Positions 7,751 through 15,016 are shown, counted from the first letter of the stretch. The stretch: 25,123 bases of DNA from JACMJP01 sp046160675 (GCA_046160675.1 JBJXHH010000126.1:1-25123); one strand, 5' to 3'. The notes: generated by a model not told the origin, from the sequence alone. Numbers and translations are program-made.

Positions 7751-7781
7751 AAATATTATCAGCCAGTTTGCTGACTAGAAA
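7726..7781 (+). repeat. 28-bp perfect tandem duplication covering the rfaE2 stop
   Basis: The unit at 7726-7753 is repeated exactly at 7754-7781. It contains the last eight codons and stop of rfaE2, so the second copy is a non-coding echo of the gene's end. Each unit holds TCAGC and GCTGA five-base arms around a six-base loop, so the two units could also form hairpins. It looks like a recent slippage duplication. Confidence 0.95.
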
Positions 7782-7859
7782 TTTTAAGTTCGATTCTAAA
7801 GAATCAATAATTTTTTACTTAAAGTCATTAAATTTAATAACAACCAATCATAAATAATT

Positions 7860-8999
7860 ATGAATTTTCAATTGACTGAAGACCATCTCCTGATAAAACA
7901 GGCGGCAAGAGATTTTGCCCAGAACGAATTAAAACCAGGCGTTATTGAGCGGGACAGGGATATGAAGTTTCCTACAGAGCAGGTGAAACGCATGGGTGAG
8001 CTGGGTTTCCTTGGATTGATGGTGGATCCAAAGTACGGGGGCGCTGGCATGGACACTGTGAGTTATGTGCTGGCCATGGAAGAGATATCAAAAGTTGATA
8101 ACTCATGTAGTGTAATTATGAGTGTAAACAATTCGCTTGTTTGCTGGGGGCTTGAAACATTCGGAACAGAAGAACAAAAACAAAAATATTTACCTGACTT
8201 AACAAGTGGGAAAAAAATCGGCGCATTTTGTTTAAGCGAACCTGAAGCCGGAAGTGATGCGACAAGCCAACGCACAACTGCCGAAGAAAAGGGTGACTAT
8301 TACTTATTGAACGGAACAAAAAACTGGATTACTAACGGAGGCTCTGCAAGCATTTATTTAGTGATGGCGCAAACTGATGTAGCAAAAGGACATAAAGGGA
8401 TTAATTGCCTGATTGTAGAAAAGGGAATGGATGGATTTATTGTAGGCGCAAAGGAAGATAAACTCGGCATCAGGTCAAGTGATACACATACACTATTGTT
8501 TAATGATGTGAAAGTGCCGAAAGAAAACAGGATTGGTGATGATGGTTTCGGTTTCACTTTCGCAATGAAAACATTGGCCGGTGGAAGAATTGGCATCGCA
8601 AGCCAGGCACTGGGGATTGCAAGTGGTGCTTACGAACTGGCATTACAATATTCAAAAGAAAGAAAGGCTTTTGGAAAAGAAATAAGCCAGCATCAAATCA
8701 TTCAATTTAAACTGGCTGACATGGCTACGGAGATTGAAGCTGCAAGGTTGCTGATTTTGAAAGCTGCGTATTTAAAAGATCAGCATGAGAACTATGATCT
8801 TGCCAGCAGTATGGCAAAAGTATTTGCAAGTGAAGTGGCAATGAAACATACTGTTGAAGCTGTACAGATACATGGCGGCTACGGTTTTGTTAAAGAATAT
8901 CATGTAGAGCGCCTCATGAGAGATGCAAAAATTACGCAGATCTATGAAGGAACAAGTGAGGTGCAGAGAATAGTAATAAGCAGGAGTATCCTGAGGTAA
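7860..8999 (+). CDS. Acyl-CoA dehydrogenase, short-chain type
   Basis: It oxidises acyl-CoA to trans-2-enoyl-CoA with FAD, passing electrons to electron-transfer flavoprotein. The 379-residue length is standard. The N-terminal helical domain is followed by the FAD/substrate signature AFCLSEPEAGSDA and the NGTKNWITNGG strand, and the C-terminal helical domain ends in QIYEGTSEVQR, where Glu363 is the expected catalytic base (same YEGT position as MCAD Glu376). HGGYGFVKEY is also present. The pattern resembles butyryl/short-chain enzymes, but chain length cannot be fixed by eye. The 110 bp upstream are very AT-rich, with a weak -7-like TAAATTTA at 7829. It converges on the DUF2279 gene with a four-base gap. 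Confidence 0.95.
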   Translation: MNFQLTEDHLLIKQAARDFAQNELKPGVIERDRDMKFPTEQVKRMGELGFLGLMVDPKYGGAGMDTVSYVLAMEEISKVDNSCSVIMSVNNSLVCWGLETFGTEEQKQKYLPDLTSGKKIGAFCLSEPEAGSDATSQRTTAEEKGDYYLLNGTKNWITNGGSASIYLVMAQTDVAKGHKGINCLIVEKGMDGFIVGAKEDKLGIRSSDTHTLLFNDVKVPKENRIGDDGFGFTFAMKTLAGGRIGIASQALGIASGAYELALQYSKERKAFGKEISQHQIIQFKLADMATEIEAARLLILKAAYLKDQHENYDLASSMAKVFASEVAMKHTVEAVQIHGGYGFVKEYHVERLMRDAKITQIYEGTSEVQRIVISRSILR

Positions 9000-9003
9000 G
9001 AAT

Positions 9004-9996
9004 TTAAAAATAAAGTGGCTTAAATTTCACTTCTCCATTTCCATTAAACTCTATTGCCGGCGCTGGGATTTTTACAATATTCAAGGCACCGAACACTGCA
9101 TTTAATAACTCTGAACTTGTTTTTATTTGAGATAGATCAATATCCACACTTAAATAAAACTGGCGATAGCGTTCAATGTTTGAATAATCAATCAATAACT
9201 CCGGAGGGCAATCTTCAGGTTTTATTTCCGGGTCGGGGCACCATTGGTTTTCATAACCACCTAATAATCCTTCCACAGAATAGCCACCGCTAATCATCAG
9301 CCACTTTGGAAATTTCGTTTCTTCCCTCATGAACATGGAAGGATTCACTGAAAGCCATGTTGTTTGCCCGTTATAATCTTTCAAAACTTTTTCAGGTCCA
9401 CTTGTACCGAAGAGATTTGCAACACGGTTTTGAACTGTCGTATCATACTGAGAATAATCTGTAAAATGTGATGAAAATTTTATCCTGATGCGCTGTTCAT
9501 CCCACAGATAGTTTTGCCCGGCACTTAACCCCGCTCCCATCGTATTAGCAATAAAATCACCTGTGGAAAATCCCCATTTTTCAGAAAAGCCATCAAACAC
9601 TTCTATAGTTAGTTGCAGTACACTACTTGTAACTGCCCCAGCCCAGTAAGCGTTTTGGGGTTTCACTCCAGCCCATATATAAAATCCTGTAGTAATATTT
9701 GTTTCAAAATATGTTGTATAAATGTGTCCAACTTTGTCATACTGCAGCCATTCACCGTTATCATTAAAGAAATGAAAATTTGTAAGCGGGTAATCTTTAT
9801 ACCAGTATTGATATAACAAGATGGATGCTGAAGAATAGAGAGCCGCTTCAGTTGCCAGGATAGGGTAAAATCTTTTTTTGTTGAATTCTTCTGCCGGTGT
9901 AAATAATTTGTTCAAGAATCCAGCTGAATCGGCTTGTGAAAATACGCTTCTTACAAGAAGCAGGAAGCTGACCGATATGAGAAATATTTTTTTCAA
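9004..9996 (-). CDS. DUF2279 family protein with signal peptide
   Basis: This 330-residue protein has a Sec signal peptide (about residues 1-20, ending FSQ) and the DUF2279 pattern: a YDKVGHIYTTYF segment near 90, a membrane-like stretch GAVTSSVLQLTIEVFDGFSEKWGFSTGDFIANTMGAG and a C-terminal beta-rich region. Molecular function is unknown; it is probably an envelope protein. The start codon is TTG at 9996. It must be used, because the preceding in-frame codons are TAT and then TAA, which is the pgm stop itself, and the next Met would remove the signal peptide. It follows the phosphohexomutase gene by three bases in the same frame, so it depends on translational restart or coupling. Confidence 0.85.
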   Translation of the reverse strand: MKKIFLISVSFLLLVRSVFSQADSAGFLNKLFTPAEEFNKKRFYPILATEAALYSSASILLYQYWYKDYPLTNFHFFNDNGEWLQYDKVGHIYTTYFETNITTGFYIWAGVKPQNAYWAGAVTSSVLQLTIEVFDGFSEKWGFSTGDFIANTMGAGLSAGQNYLWDEQRIRIKFSSHFTDYSQYDTTVQNRVANLFGTSGPEKVLKDYNGQTTWLSVNPSMFMREETKFPKWLMISGGYSVEGLLGGYENQWCPDPEIKPEDCPPELLIDYSNIERYRQFYLSVDIDLSQIKTSSELLNAVFGALNIVKIPAPAIEFNGNGEVKFKPLYF

Positions 9997-9999
9997 ATA

Positions 10000-11403
10000 T
10001 TATCCAACTAAAACTTTTTTCACTGTTTCAAGAATTTTATCTGCTTCATTTTTGTCCACTGCTTCAGCGTATACCCTGAGCAGTGGTTCGGTTCCGCTTG
10101 CCCTTATCATTACCCAACTGTTATCGCTCAAATGAAATTTATACCCATCAATATCTTCGGTTTTCTGCACAGAATATTCTCCGAATGATGTATAAACTCC
10201 GTTCTTACAATTTTCTACTATTTTATTTTTTAAAGCATCTTCAATATGAAGATCGTTTCTGTCAAAATAAAATGCGCCAACAATATCATAAATCTCCTGA
10301 ATAAGTTCAGTCAATTTTTTTCCTGTTTTCGCCATGAACTCCATCAATAAAAGTCCGCACCAGATGCCATCCCTTTCGGGTACATGCCCCTTCACTGCAA
10401 TTCCTCCGCTCTCCTCTCCACCAACTAATACATCCTCAACAACCATCTTTCCGCAGATGTACTTGAAACCAATCTTGGTCACTTCAAAATTCAACTTATA
10501 ATGTTCGCATAAACGTTTTACTTTATCACTCACAGAAAATGCAATCACAACTTTGCCGTTATAATTTTTGTATTTGTGCAGATAATGTATCAACAATAAA
10601 ATGATATGATGGCTGTCAACAAAATTTCCGTTCTCATCATACATGCCTATCCTGTCAGCATCGCCATCATTTGCTAATCCTCCCATTAAGTTTGTATCAT
10701 TTTTCACCAGTTCAGATAATTCAAGTAAATTTCTGTGAATAGGTTCCGGTGCCTGCCCTTTAAATCCGGGATTATCATCACAATGCAGCGCAACAATGTT
10801 TTTTAAAATTCTTTTTATCACTCTTTGCCCTGCCCCGTACATGGCATCATACCCCAGCCTAATTCCTGAATTGTTTATTGTATCAAGATCAAAACTTTTT
10901 TGCACATGTTCAAAATACATATCCTCTAAATTCACCCATTGCAGCATTCCCGAAGCTTCAAATTCTTTGAGTGAAGTTGTCGAAATTGAAAATGTTTCGG
11001 GTATCAATGCCTCAACAATTGCAATATCTTCAGGTACTGAGGGTCCGCCGTAGCCGCTTTTTAGTTTATAGCCGTTATAACTTGGCGGGTTATGACTTGC
11101 AGTGATCACAACTCCAGCAACAGCATGTAATCTATTTGCGCCATAACTTACCATTGGTGTAGTAACAAAATCTTTTGCAATAAAAACTTTCACCCCTTCG
11201 CTACATAAAACTTTTGCAGTGACTTCAGCAAATAATTCACCCGCAAAACGGCAATCATGCCCAATGACTACAGAAGGATTTTTTGGATCTTTTTGTTTCA
11301 CCCAATCTGCCGTTGCTTTTGCAACCCGTGCTACATTATCTGTGGTAAATTCTTTTGCAATAATTGCTCTCCATCCGTCGGTTCCAAATTTTATTTGAAT
11401 CAT
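10000..11403 (-). CDS. Phosphoglucomutase/phosphomannomutase family protein
   Basis: It belongs to the alpha-D-phosphohexomutase superfamily, which moves phosphate between C1 and C6 of hexoses through a phosphoserine. All four domain signatures are visible: FGTDGWR (6-12), the catalytic TASHNPP with Ser103, the metal loop DGDADRIG, the sugar-specificity loop GGEESGG and the C-terminal phosphate-binding RASGTEPLLRVY. The length of 467 residues fits. The GTDGWR opening and GEESGG loop fit glucose or mannose phosphate better than glucosamine phosphate, but the exact sugar is uncertain. DUF2279 follows three bases downstream. A predicted promoter for this gene overlaps the terminator of the upstream gene. 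Confidence 0.95.
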   Translation of the reverse strand: MIQIKFGTDGWRAIIAKEFTTDNVARVAKATADWVKQKDPKNPSVVIGHDCRFAGELFAEVTAKVLCSEGVKVFIAKDFVTTPMVSYGANRLHAVAGVVITASHNPPSYNGYKLKSGYGGPSVPEDIAIVEALIPETFSISTTSLKEFEASGMLQWVNLEDMYFEHVQKSFDLDTINNSGIRLGYDAMYGAGQRVIKRILKNIVALHCDDNPGFKGQAPEPIHRNLLELSELVKNDTNLMGGLANDGDADRIGMYDENGNFVDSHHIILLLIHYLHKYKNYNGKVVIAFSVSDKVKRLCEHYKLNFEVTKIGFKYICGKMVVEDVLVGGEESGGIAVKGHVPERDGIWCGLLLMEFMAKTGKKLTELIQEIYDIVGAFYFDRNDLHIEDALKNKIVENCKNGVYTSFGEYSVQKTEDIDGYKFHLSDNSWVMIRASGTEPLLRVYAEAVDKNEADKILETVKKVLVG

Positions 11404-11419
11404 GAAAAATTCTTTTTTG

Positions 11420-11448
11420 CAATGATACTAAAAAAAAAGGAGCTTCAA
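11420..11448 (-). promoter_or_regulatory. Predicted promoter of the phosphohexomutase gene
   Basis: On the minus strand TATCATTG (11427-11420) matches TAnnTTTG in seven of eight positions, with TTG (11448-11446) 18 bp upstream. The upstream element lies inside the stem of the preceding terminator. The implied leader is about 11 nt. Confidence 0.4.
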
Positions 11449-11466
11449 TTTGCATTGAAACTCCTT
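11429..11466 (-). terminator. Rho-independent terminator after the alpha/beta-hydrolase-like gene
   Basis: Read on the minus strand, AAGGAGTTTCAAT (11466-11454) pairs with ATTGAAGCTCCTT (11449-11437), a 13-bp stem with one G-U pair and a GCAA tetraloop, followed by a run of nine T. It lies 23 bp after the stop at 11489 and before the phosphohexomutase start at 11403, so it separates the two transcripts. Confidence 0.93.
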
Positions 11467-11488
11467 GCAATATTTTGTAATCAGGTGT

Positions 11489-12361
11489 TTACAGCCCACC
11501 GAATTTATCGTAAAATGCCTTCACCTGGTTAAAGTATTCATCTTTGCTTGCCATGTATGTTTGATCGTTTCCAACACCGGGAACAGTATAAATAGTAGAT
11601 ACTTTTTTCCTCATTTCTGCCAGGGATTGTACGTCTGCCAGGGTTGAGTACTCACCACTTGCCCCAACAATAAACAATACCCCTCGCAGGTGTTCCCCTT
11701 TTTCTTTCAGCGCATTTGTTGGTTCCACCAAGGCTTTATCATAAGCTATTGGCATAAATATTTTCCCTCCAGCATTTTTTTCGGCATATCTTTTTTCAAT
11801 TGTTTCCAAGGTGGTGTAGGGCGAGTCAGCAATAACACGATATACTTTGTTGTTGTTTGCGCCAACACCAAGTGCCAAGCCGGCACCTATGCCCTTACCG
11901 AAAATATCGATTGAATATGTTGCATAATACTTTTTAGTATAGTCAACCACTGCATTCAGATCAGTAGCAAACTGTGCGTAGATAAAAAATTTGTTGCTCA
12001 CATTAAACTCATCACTTTTCCCGTATCCCCTGTAATCAAACATGAACACATGAAAGTTTTGCCCGAGGAAAACTCCTGCATAATCCAGCATATAACTCAT
12101 GTTACCCTGCCCGTCGCTCGCAATGATGATGGCTTTTTTACTGGTTTTATCATTAGGTATCAAATGCCAGCCGAACAAATTAACAGGAGTATTATCTCCT
12201 TTTTTATCAGGGGTTTCAATTTTCAGTTCTTCAAATTTCAACCCATAGTCAGCCGGGGTAATTACATAATCTTTTTCCGCCGATAAATTAATTTTTGCCT
12301 GGGCAAATGTGTTTGAGGTAAGAGTAATACAAGCTACGATGCTCACAATAAATTTCGTCAT
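11489..12361 (-). CDS. Secreted alpha/beta-hydrolase-fold protein with degenerate catalytic triad
   Basis: The 290-residue protein from the ATG at 12361 has a signal peptide (about 1-20, ending TFAQ). It then has an alpha/beta-hydrolase fold of the serine aminopeptidase/hydrolase type: the FMFDYRGYGKSDE strand-loop (107-118), the DIFGKGIGAG elbow (152-161) and the ADSPYTTLE segment. The nucleophile elbow, normally GxSxG, reads GKGIG with Gly157 in place of Ser. The usual Asp loop reads GASGEYS and the usual His position reads GVGNDQTY, so all three catalytic residues appear lost. The fold call is strong and loss of hydrolysis is inferred. I rejected a start at 12424, because its 21-residue extension would bury the signal peptide. 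A strong terminator follows. Confidence 0.85.
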   Translation of the reverse strand: MTKFIVSIVACITLTSNTFAQAKINLSAEKDYVITPADYGLKFEELKIETPDKKGDNTPVNLFGWHLIPNDKTSKKAIIIASDGQGNMSYMLDYAGVFLGQNFHVFMFDYRGYGKSDEFNVSNKFFIYAQFATDLNAVVDYTKKYYATYSIDIFGKGIGAGLALGVGANNNKVYRVIADSPYTTLETIEKRYAEKNAGGKIFMPIAYDKALVEPTNALKEKGEHLRGVLFIVGASGEYSTLADVQSLAEMRKKVSTIYTVPGVGNDQTYMASKDEYFNQVKAFYDKFGGL

Positions 12362-12418
12362 GCTCAATAAAATTGGTTTAAAGTGTTTAGTAAATAATTC
12401 AAAAATTGTTGGCGCCTG

Positions 12419-12464
12419 TGGCAAATTCTGTGCCCTAAAAGTAAAATTTTAAGGTGATTTGCCA
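12419..12464. repeat. 8-bp inverted repeat in the divergent hydrolase/pcm spacer
   Basis: TGGCAAAT (12419-12426) and ATTTGCCA (12457-12464) are exact reverse complements separated by 30 bp, between the diverging starts at 12361 and 12512. It may be a regulator site, or chance. Confidence 0.35.
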
Positions 12465-12511
12465 GAATTATTTATTACTTGCAGAAAAAATTGAAGTAAT
12501 TTTTACAAATA

Positions 12512-13165
12512 ATGATGGTTGCAGATACATATCGCCACAAAGGCATGCGCAATAAACTGGTAGAGGTCATAAAACGAAAAGGTATTGAAGATGCAAGGGT
12601 ACTGGTAGCCATCGGCAAAGTGGCAAGGCATGTTTTTTTTGATGAGGCTTTCATTAATCATGCTTACGAAGACAAAGCCTTTCAAATTGGTGAAGGGCAA
12701 ACTATTAGCCAACCCTACACTGTAGCATATATGACTGAATGGCTTGCTTTGGAACCCGGAATGAAAGTACTGGAGGTTGGAACCGGTTCAGGTTATCAGG
12801 CTTGTGTTTTACAGGAGATGGGAGCAAAAGTTTTTAGCATTGAGCGTATCCGGGCTTTACATGATAAAGCAAAAAAAATACTTCCTCTCCTGGGTTATGC
12901 AAGCATCAAAACATTTTATGGTGACGGATATGCAGGCTTACCGGCTTATGCCCCTTTTGACAGGATTATTATCACTGCCGCTGCTACTACAATTCCCGAA
13001 AAGCTATTAAAACAGTTAAAAACTGGAGGTATCATGATACTACCCTTAGGTAGTGATGATAACCAGGTGATGGTGAGGATTACAAAAACATCAGCTCATG
13101 ATTACAAAAAAGAAGCAGGTGATGCTTTTCGGTTTGTGCCCATGTTGCCCGGTAAGGTTTCGTAA
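12512..13165 (+). CDS. pcm: Protein-L-isoaspartate O-methyltransferase
   Basis: It methylates L-isoaspartyl residues in damaged proteins with SAM so that they can return to aspartate. The 217-residue protein has the family signature GEGQTISQPYTVAYMTE (about 60-76), SAM motif I VLEVGTGSGYQA (about 86-97), the FYGDGYAGLP segment and FDRIIITAA. Two adjacent ATG codons (12512 and 12515) could serve as start. It is transcribed divergently from the hydrolase-like gene across 150 bp and stands alone on its strand. Confidence 0.95.
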   Translation: MMVADTYRHKGMRNKLVEVIKRKGIEDARVLVAIGKVARHVFFDEAFINHAYEDKAFQIGEGQTISQPYTVAYMTEWLALEPGMKVLEVGTGSGYQACVLQEMGAKVFSIERIRALHDKAKKILPLLGYASIKTFYGDGYAGLPAYAPFDRIIITAAATTIPEKLLKQLKTGGIMILPLGSDDNQVMVRITKTSAHDYKKEAGDAFRFVPMLPGKVS

Positions 13166-13297
13166 TTTTTTAGCCTATTTTAGCATCAATAAAACCTAGC
13201 GAAACCCCTCGCTATAATTGGGTTGTGAGTTGAGGCGACACACAAAGAAACGTTTCACATCATCTGATCAACAAAGTACATTACCAAAAAAGTAGAA

Positions 13298-13370
13298 TAA
13301 CCCTGTTATCTATTGGCAAAATGCACCCCTGGCAAGGGCAAATTTTAAGTATCAGAGGTTAAAACAGGGC
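13298..13370 (+). ncRNA. Candidate structured RNA or mRNA element
   Basis: CCCTGTT (13301-13307) can pair with AACAGGG (13363-13369). Inside, AAAAT (13318-13322) pairs with ATTTT (13342-13346) and CCCT (13327-13330) with AGGG (13335-13338) around a GGCA loop. The nesting suggests a folded RNA, but strand and transcription are not shown by sequence, and no known family is recognised. Confidence 0.25.
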
Positions 13371-13423
13371 CTATTTTGTGCAACTCTTTTCATACTTTCT
13401 GCCTCAATACAATTGTTTTCCAT

Positions 13424-13431
13424 TACCTTTG
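13424..13431 (+). promoter_or_regulatory. Predicted -7 box of the lipoprotein gene
   Basis: TACCTTTG matches TAnnTTTG exactly. The implied start is near 13437, leaving a leader of about 32 nt. A clear -33 element is not seen. Confidence 0.5.
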
Positions 13432-13434
13432 CGG

Positions 13435-13450
13435 CTGCTTTTAAAAGCAG
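13435..13450. promoter_or_regulatory. 16-bp perfect palindrome at the predicted transcription start
   Basis: CTGCTTTTAAAAGCAG is its own reverse complement and begins four bases after the -7 box. It could be an operator, or in RNA form a five-base-pair stem with a six-base loop at the 5' end. Confidence 0.45.
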
Positions 13451-13468
13451 TTTTATTTAACAGATACT

Positions 13469-14077
13469 ATGAAAAGAAATATTTTGTTTTCCCCCTTACT
13501 TCTTGCTGTAGCAGCTTTTATTTTTTCAGGATGTGCAAGAGGCGAAGATGATCCTTGGTTTACTCTCCATAGCCGGGATGCCCGCATGAGCCAGCCTTGG
13601 AAACTGGTAGAAATGAGCGGCACAGTAGTAAATACTGATGAAGATAATGAAGTTACGAATATTGAATATCAATTTGATGGTACTAACCTATTTATCAGCA
13701 CAGACAGTGAAACAGAAAGTTTTGGCTTCACTTATACCATGGATGTAAGGGATAATGGCGAAGTTATATCCAAAGAAGTGAGAACTGACCCTGCGAACTC
13801 CAATAACGTTTTGATAAACAGTTCAAAAACAAGCTATTGGTATTGGGGTAATGATGATAAAAATAAAACAAGTGTTGTTTTAGATCTCACAGGTGACATA
13901 CTCAACACCTACAAGTCTTATGATATCCCAAGGCTTGCATGGGATGATATGACTCTGAGTGTGAGTTACAGTGATAACTATCAGGAAATTGTGAATGATA
14001 CTTCAGTTGTCTCATATACTTCTACAGTTGATTTTCAGCTTAAATTTGAGATTGATCTTGATGCACTAGAGCAATAA
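13469..14077 (+). CDS. Unknown lipoprotein, possibly lipocalin-like
   Basis: This 202-residue protein carries a lipoprotein signal (hydrophobic 9-19, FSGC with lipid-carrying Cys22). The mature part is acidic and beta-rich. The SQPWKLVEMSG segment after about residue 40 recalls the W-K-L start of Bacteroidota lipocalin-like domains, but no family is certain. Repeated strands with Thr/Ser/Asp-rich turns and a C-terminal STVDFQLKFEIDLD suggest a beta barrel or sandwich. It is a single-gene transcript: its own promoter with a palindrome lies upstream, and a strong terminator lies 25 bp downstream inside the opposing smpB gene. Function is unknown. Confidence 0.85.
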   Translation: MKRNILFSPLLLAVAAFIFSGCARGEDDPWFTLHSRDARMSQPWKLVEMSGTVVNTDEDNEVTNIEYQFDGTNLFISTDSETESFGFTYTMDVRDNGEVISKEVRTDPANSNNVLINSSKTSYWYWGNDDKNKTSVVLDLTGDILNTYKSYDIPRLAWDDMTLSVSYSDNYQEIVNDTSVVSYTSTVDFQLKFEIDLDALEQ

Positions 14078-14085
14078 TCCTAAAT

Positions 14086-14553
14086 TTATTTATACTTTTT
14101 GAGGGATCTGTCAAGATCCCTTTTTTCATCTTTGGCCTTGATGGTTTGCCGCTTGTCGTACACCTTTTTGCCTTTTGCCAAGGCTATCTCCAATTTTGCA
14201 AAGCCCCTTTCGTTCAGATACATCCTCAAAGGAATTATAGTGAGGCCCTTTTCTTTCACTTTATTCAGTAATTTTTTAAGTTCTTTTTTATTTAGCAGTA
14301 GTTTTCGCACCCGAAGTGGTTCATGCTGCCAGACTGTCGCCTGTTTAAATTCAGATATGTTGAGGTTTTTTATAAAGAGTTCATCTTTAATAAACAAGCA
14401 ATATGCATCACCCAAACTCACTTTACCATCCCGCACACTTTTTATTTCGCTGCCCCGCAACACAATACCCGCATCATATTTATCTATGACTTCAAATTCA
14501 AAATATGCCCTTTTGTTTTTAATATTTACCTCAGCAGGTTTCAATTGTTTCAT
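14086..14553 (-). CDS. smpB: SsrA-binding protein
   Basis: It binds tmRNA and delivers it to stalled ribosomes for trans-translation. The 155-residue sequence shows KNKRAYFEFEVIDKYDAGIVLRGSEIKSVR, GKVSLGDAYC, the NERGFAKLEIALAKGKKVYDKRQ region and a basic tail DLDRSLKKYK that enters the mRNA channel. The length is usual. No ssrA gene is seen in this window. The thioesterase gene lies 18 bp upstream on the same strand. The last codons contain a palindromic terminator that serves the converging lipoprotein gene. Confidence 0.97.
   Translation of the reverse strand: MKQLKPAEVNIKNKRAYFEFEVIDKYDAGIVLRGSEIKSVRDGKVSLGDAYCLFIKDELFIKNLNISEFKQATVWQHEPLRVRKLLLNKKELKKLLNKVKEKGLTIIPLRMYLNERGFAKLEIALAKGKKVYDKRQTIKAKDEKRDLDRSLKKYK
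14102..14126 (+). terminator. Rho-independent terminator of the lipoprotein gene, inside smpB
   Basis: AGGGATCT (14102-14109) pairs with AGATCCCT (14114-14121) around a GTCA loop and is followed by six T on the plus strand. It lies wholly within the smpB coding sequence, where it encodes the tail residues KRDLDRSL. There is no long T-tract in the smpB direction, so it should act on plus-strand transcripts only. Confidence 0.9.
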
Positions 14554-14571
14554 AAATTACAAGTTATTATT

Positions 14572-14979
14572 TCAGGATTTCTCAGGTTTTGATATTTCAT
14601 GAAATAATCTTTCTACTTTTTCTTTCTTCAGAATTTTCTGCCCGGTTTTTCCGCTGGCAATTTTTCTTTCCCCAACTCGGGCTTCAAAACTACAGATCAC
14701 TTCATGCCCGTTCACTTCTTCCAGCTTTGCATAAAAATCCACCACTTCTCCAATCATAGCAGGTGCATGATGTGTTACTTCAATAAAGGTCCCAATTCCT
14801 TCTTCACCCTCTTCCTTCATTTCCAGCACAAATAACCGTGTACTCCATTCTGCGTCTTTCGCCAAAGCAAAAGTTGCATAAAACTGATGCACAGTACCCG
14901 ACTCAAACTCAGCTATCTCATTGGCTTTCACCTCCTTAGAATATATTTTTTCATCACCGGTTTGAAATGGATTTTTCAT
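14572..14979 (-). CDS. Hotdog-fold thioesterase family protein (FlK-like)
   Basis: This 135-residue protein has the single hotdog domain pattern of fluoroacetyl-CoA-thioesterase-like proteins: a GTVHQFYATFALAKDAE region, VTHHAPAMIGEVVDFYAKLEEVNG (about 68-91) and the strand pair VICSFEARVGERKIASGKTGQKIL. The first conserved Glu/His region is present, but the exact substrate cannot be assigned; acyl-CoA hydrolysis is the likely reaction. A promoter-like box lies directly before the ATG, and smpB follows 18 bp downstream. Confidence 0.8.
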   Translation of the reverse strand: MKNPFQTGDEKIYSKEVKANEIAEFESGTVHQFYATFALAKDAEWSTRLFVLEMKEEGEEGIGTFIEVTHHAPAMIGEVVDFYAKLEEVNGHEVICSFEARVGERKIASGKTGQKILKKEKVERLFHEISKPEKS

Positions 14980-14988
14980 AATTGCCTG

Positions 14989-14996
14989 CGAAAATA
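14989..14996 (-). promoter_or_regulatory. Predicted -7 box of the thioesterase-smpB transcript
   Basis: On the minus strand it reads TATTTTCG, seven of eight matches to TAnnTTTG. The implied start is only about four bases before the ATG at 14979. No -33 element is evident. Confidence 0.35.
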
Positions 14997-15016
14997 CAGA
15001 AAAGGGAGGGGCTCTT

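Larger units (their letters stand above)
13166..13468. other. 303-bp intergenic spacer with inverted repeats
   Basis: No coding region longer than a few dozen codons was found on either strand, and no tRNA or rRNA pattern. It holds a small hairpin TAGCG/CGCTA (13196-13213), a nested hairpin region (13298-13370), and, at its right end, the promoter and palindrome for the lipoprotein gene. The nine-base string GCCTATTTT occurs twice (13173 and 13369). Confidence 0.6.

Noticed and set aside
7794..7816. GATTC-TAAA-GAATC hairpin after rfaE2 followed by T-rich DNA as a terminator
   Set aside because: A five-base AT-rich stem is too weak and the T run is displaced. I left it out as a feature.
9001..9027. 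AT-rich inverted repeat AATTTAA/TTAAATT between the acyl-CoA dehydrogenase and DUF2279 ends as a terminator
   Set aside because: The stem has no G or C, the loop is long and there is no T-tract. Chance pairing in AT-rich DNA is more likely.
12362..12424. 21-residue N-terminal extension of the hydrolase-like protein
   Set aside because: It would place a signal peptide internally; the ATG at 12361 opens directly with it.
13166..13468. tRNA, tmRNA or CRISPR in the spacer next to smpB
   Set aside because: No TPsiC-like loop, acceptor stem, CCA end or regularly spaced repeats were found.
14099..14602. Long plus-strand frame of 167 codons opposite smpB
   Set aside because: It is the complement of the clearly identified smpB and has no domain pattern of its own. 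The terminator also falls at its start.
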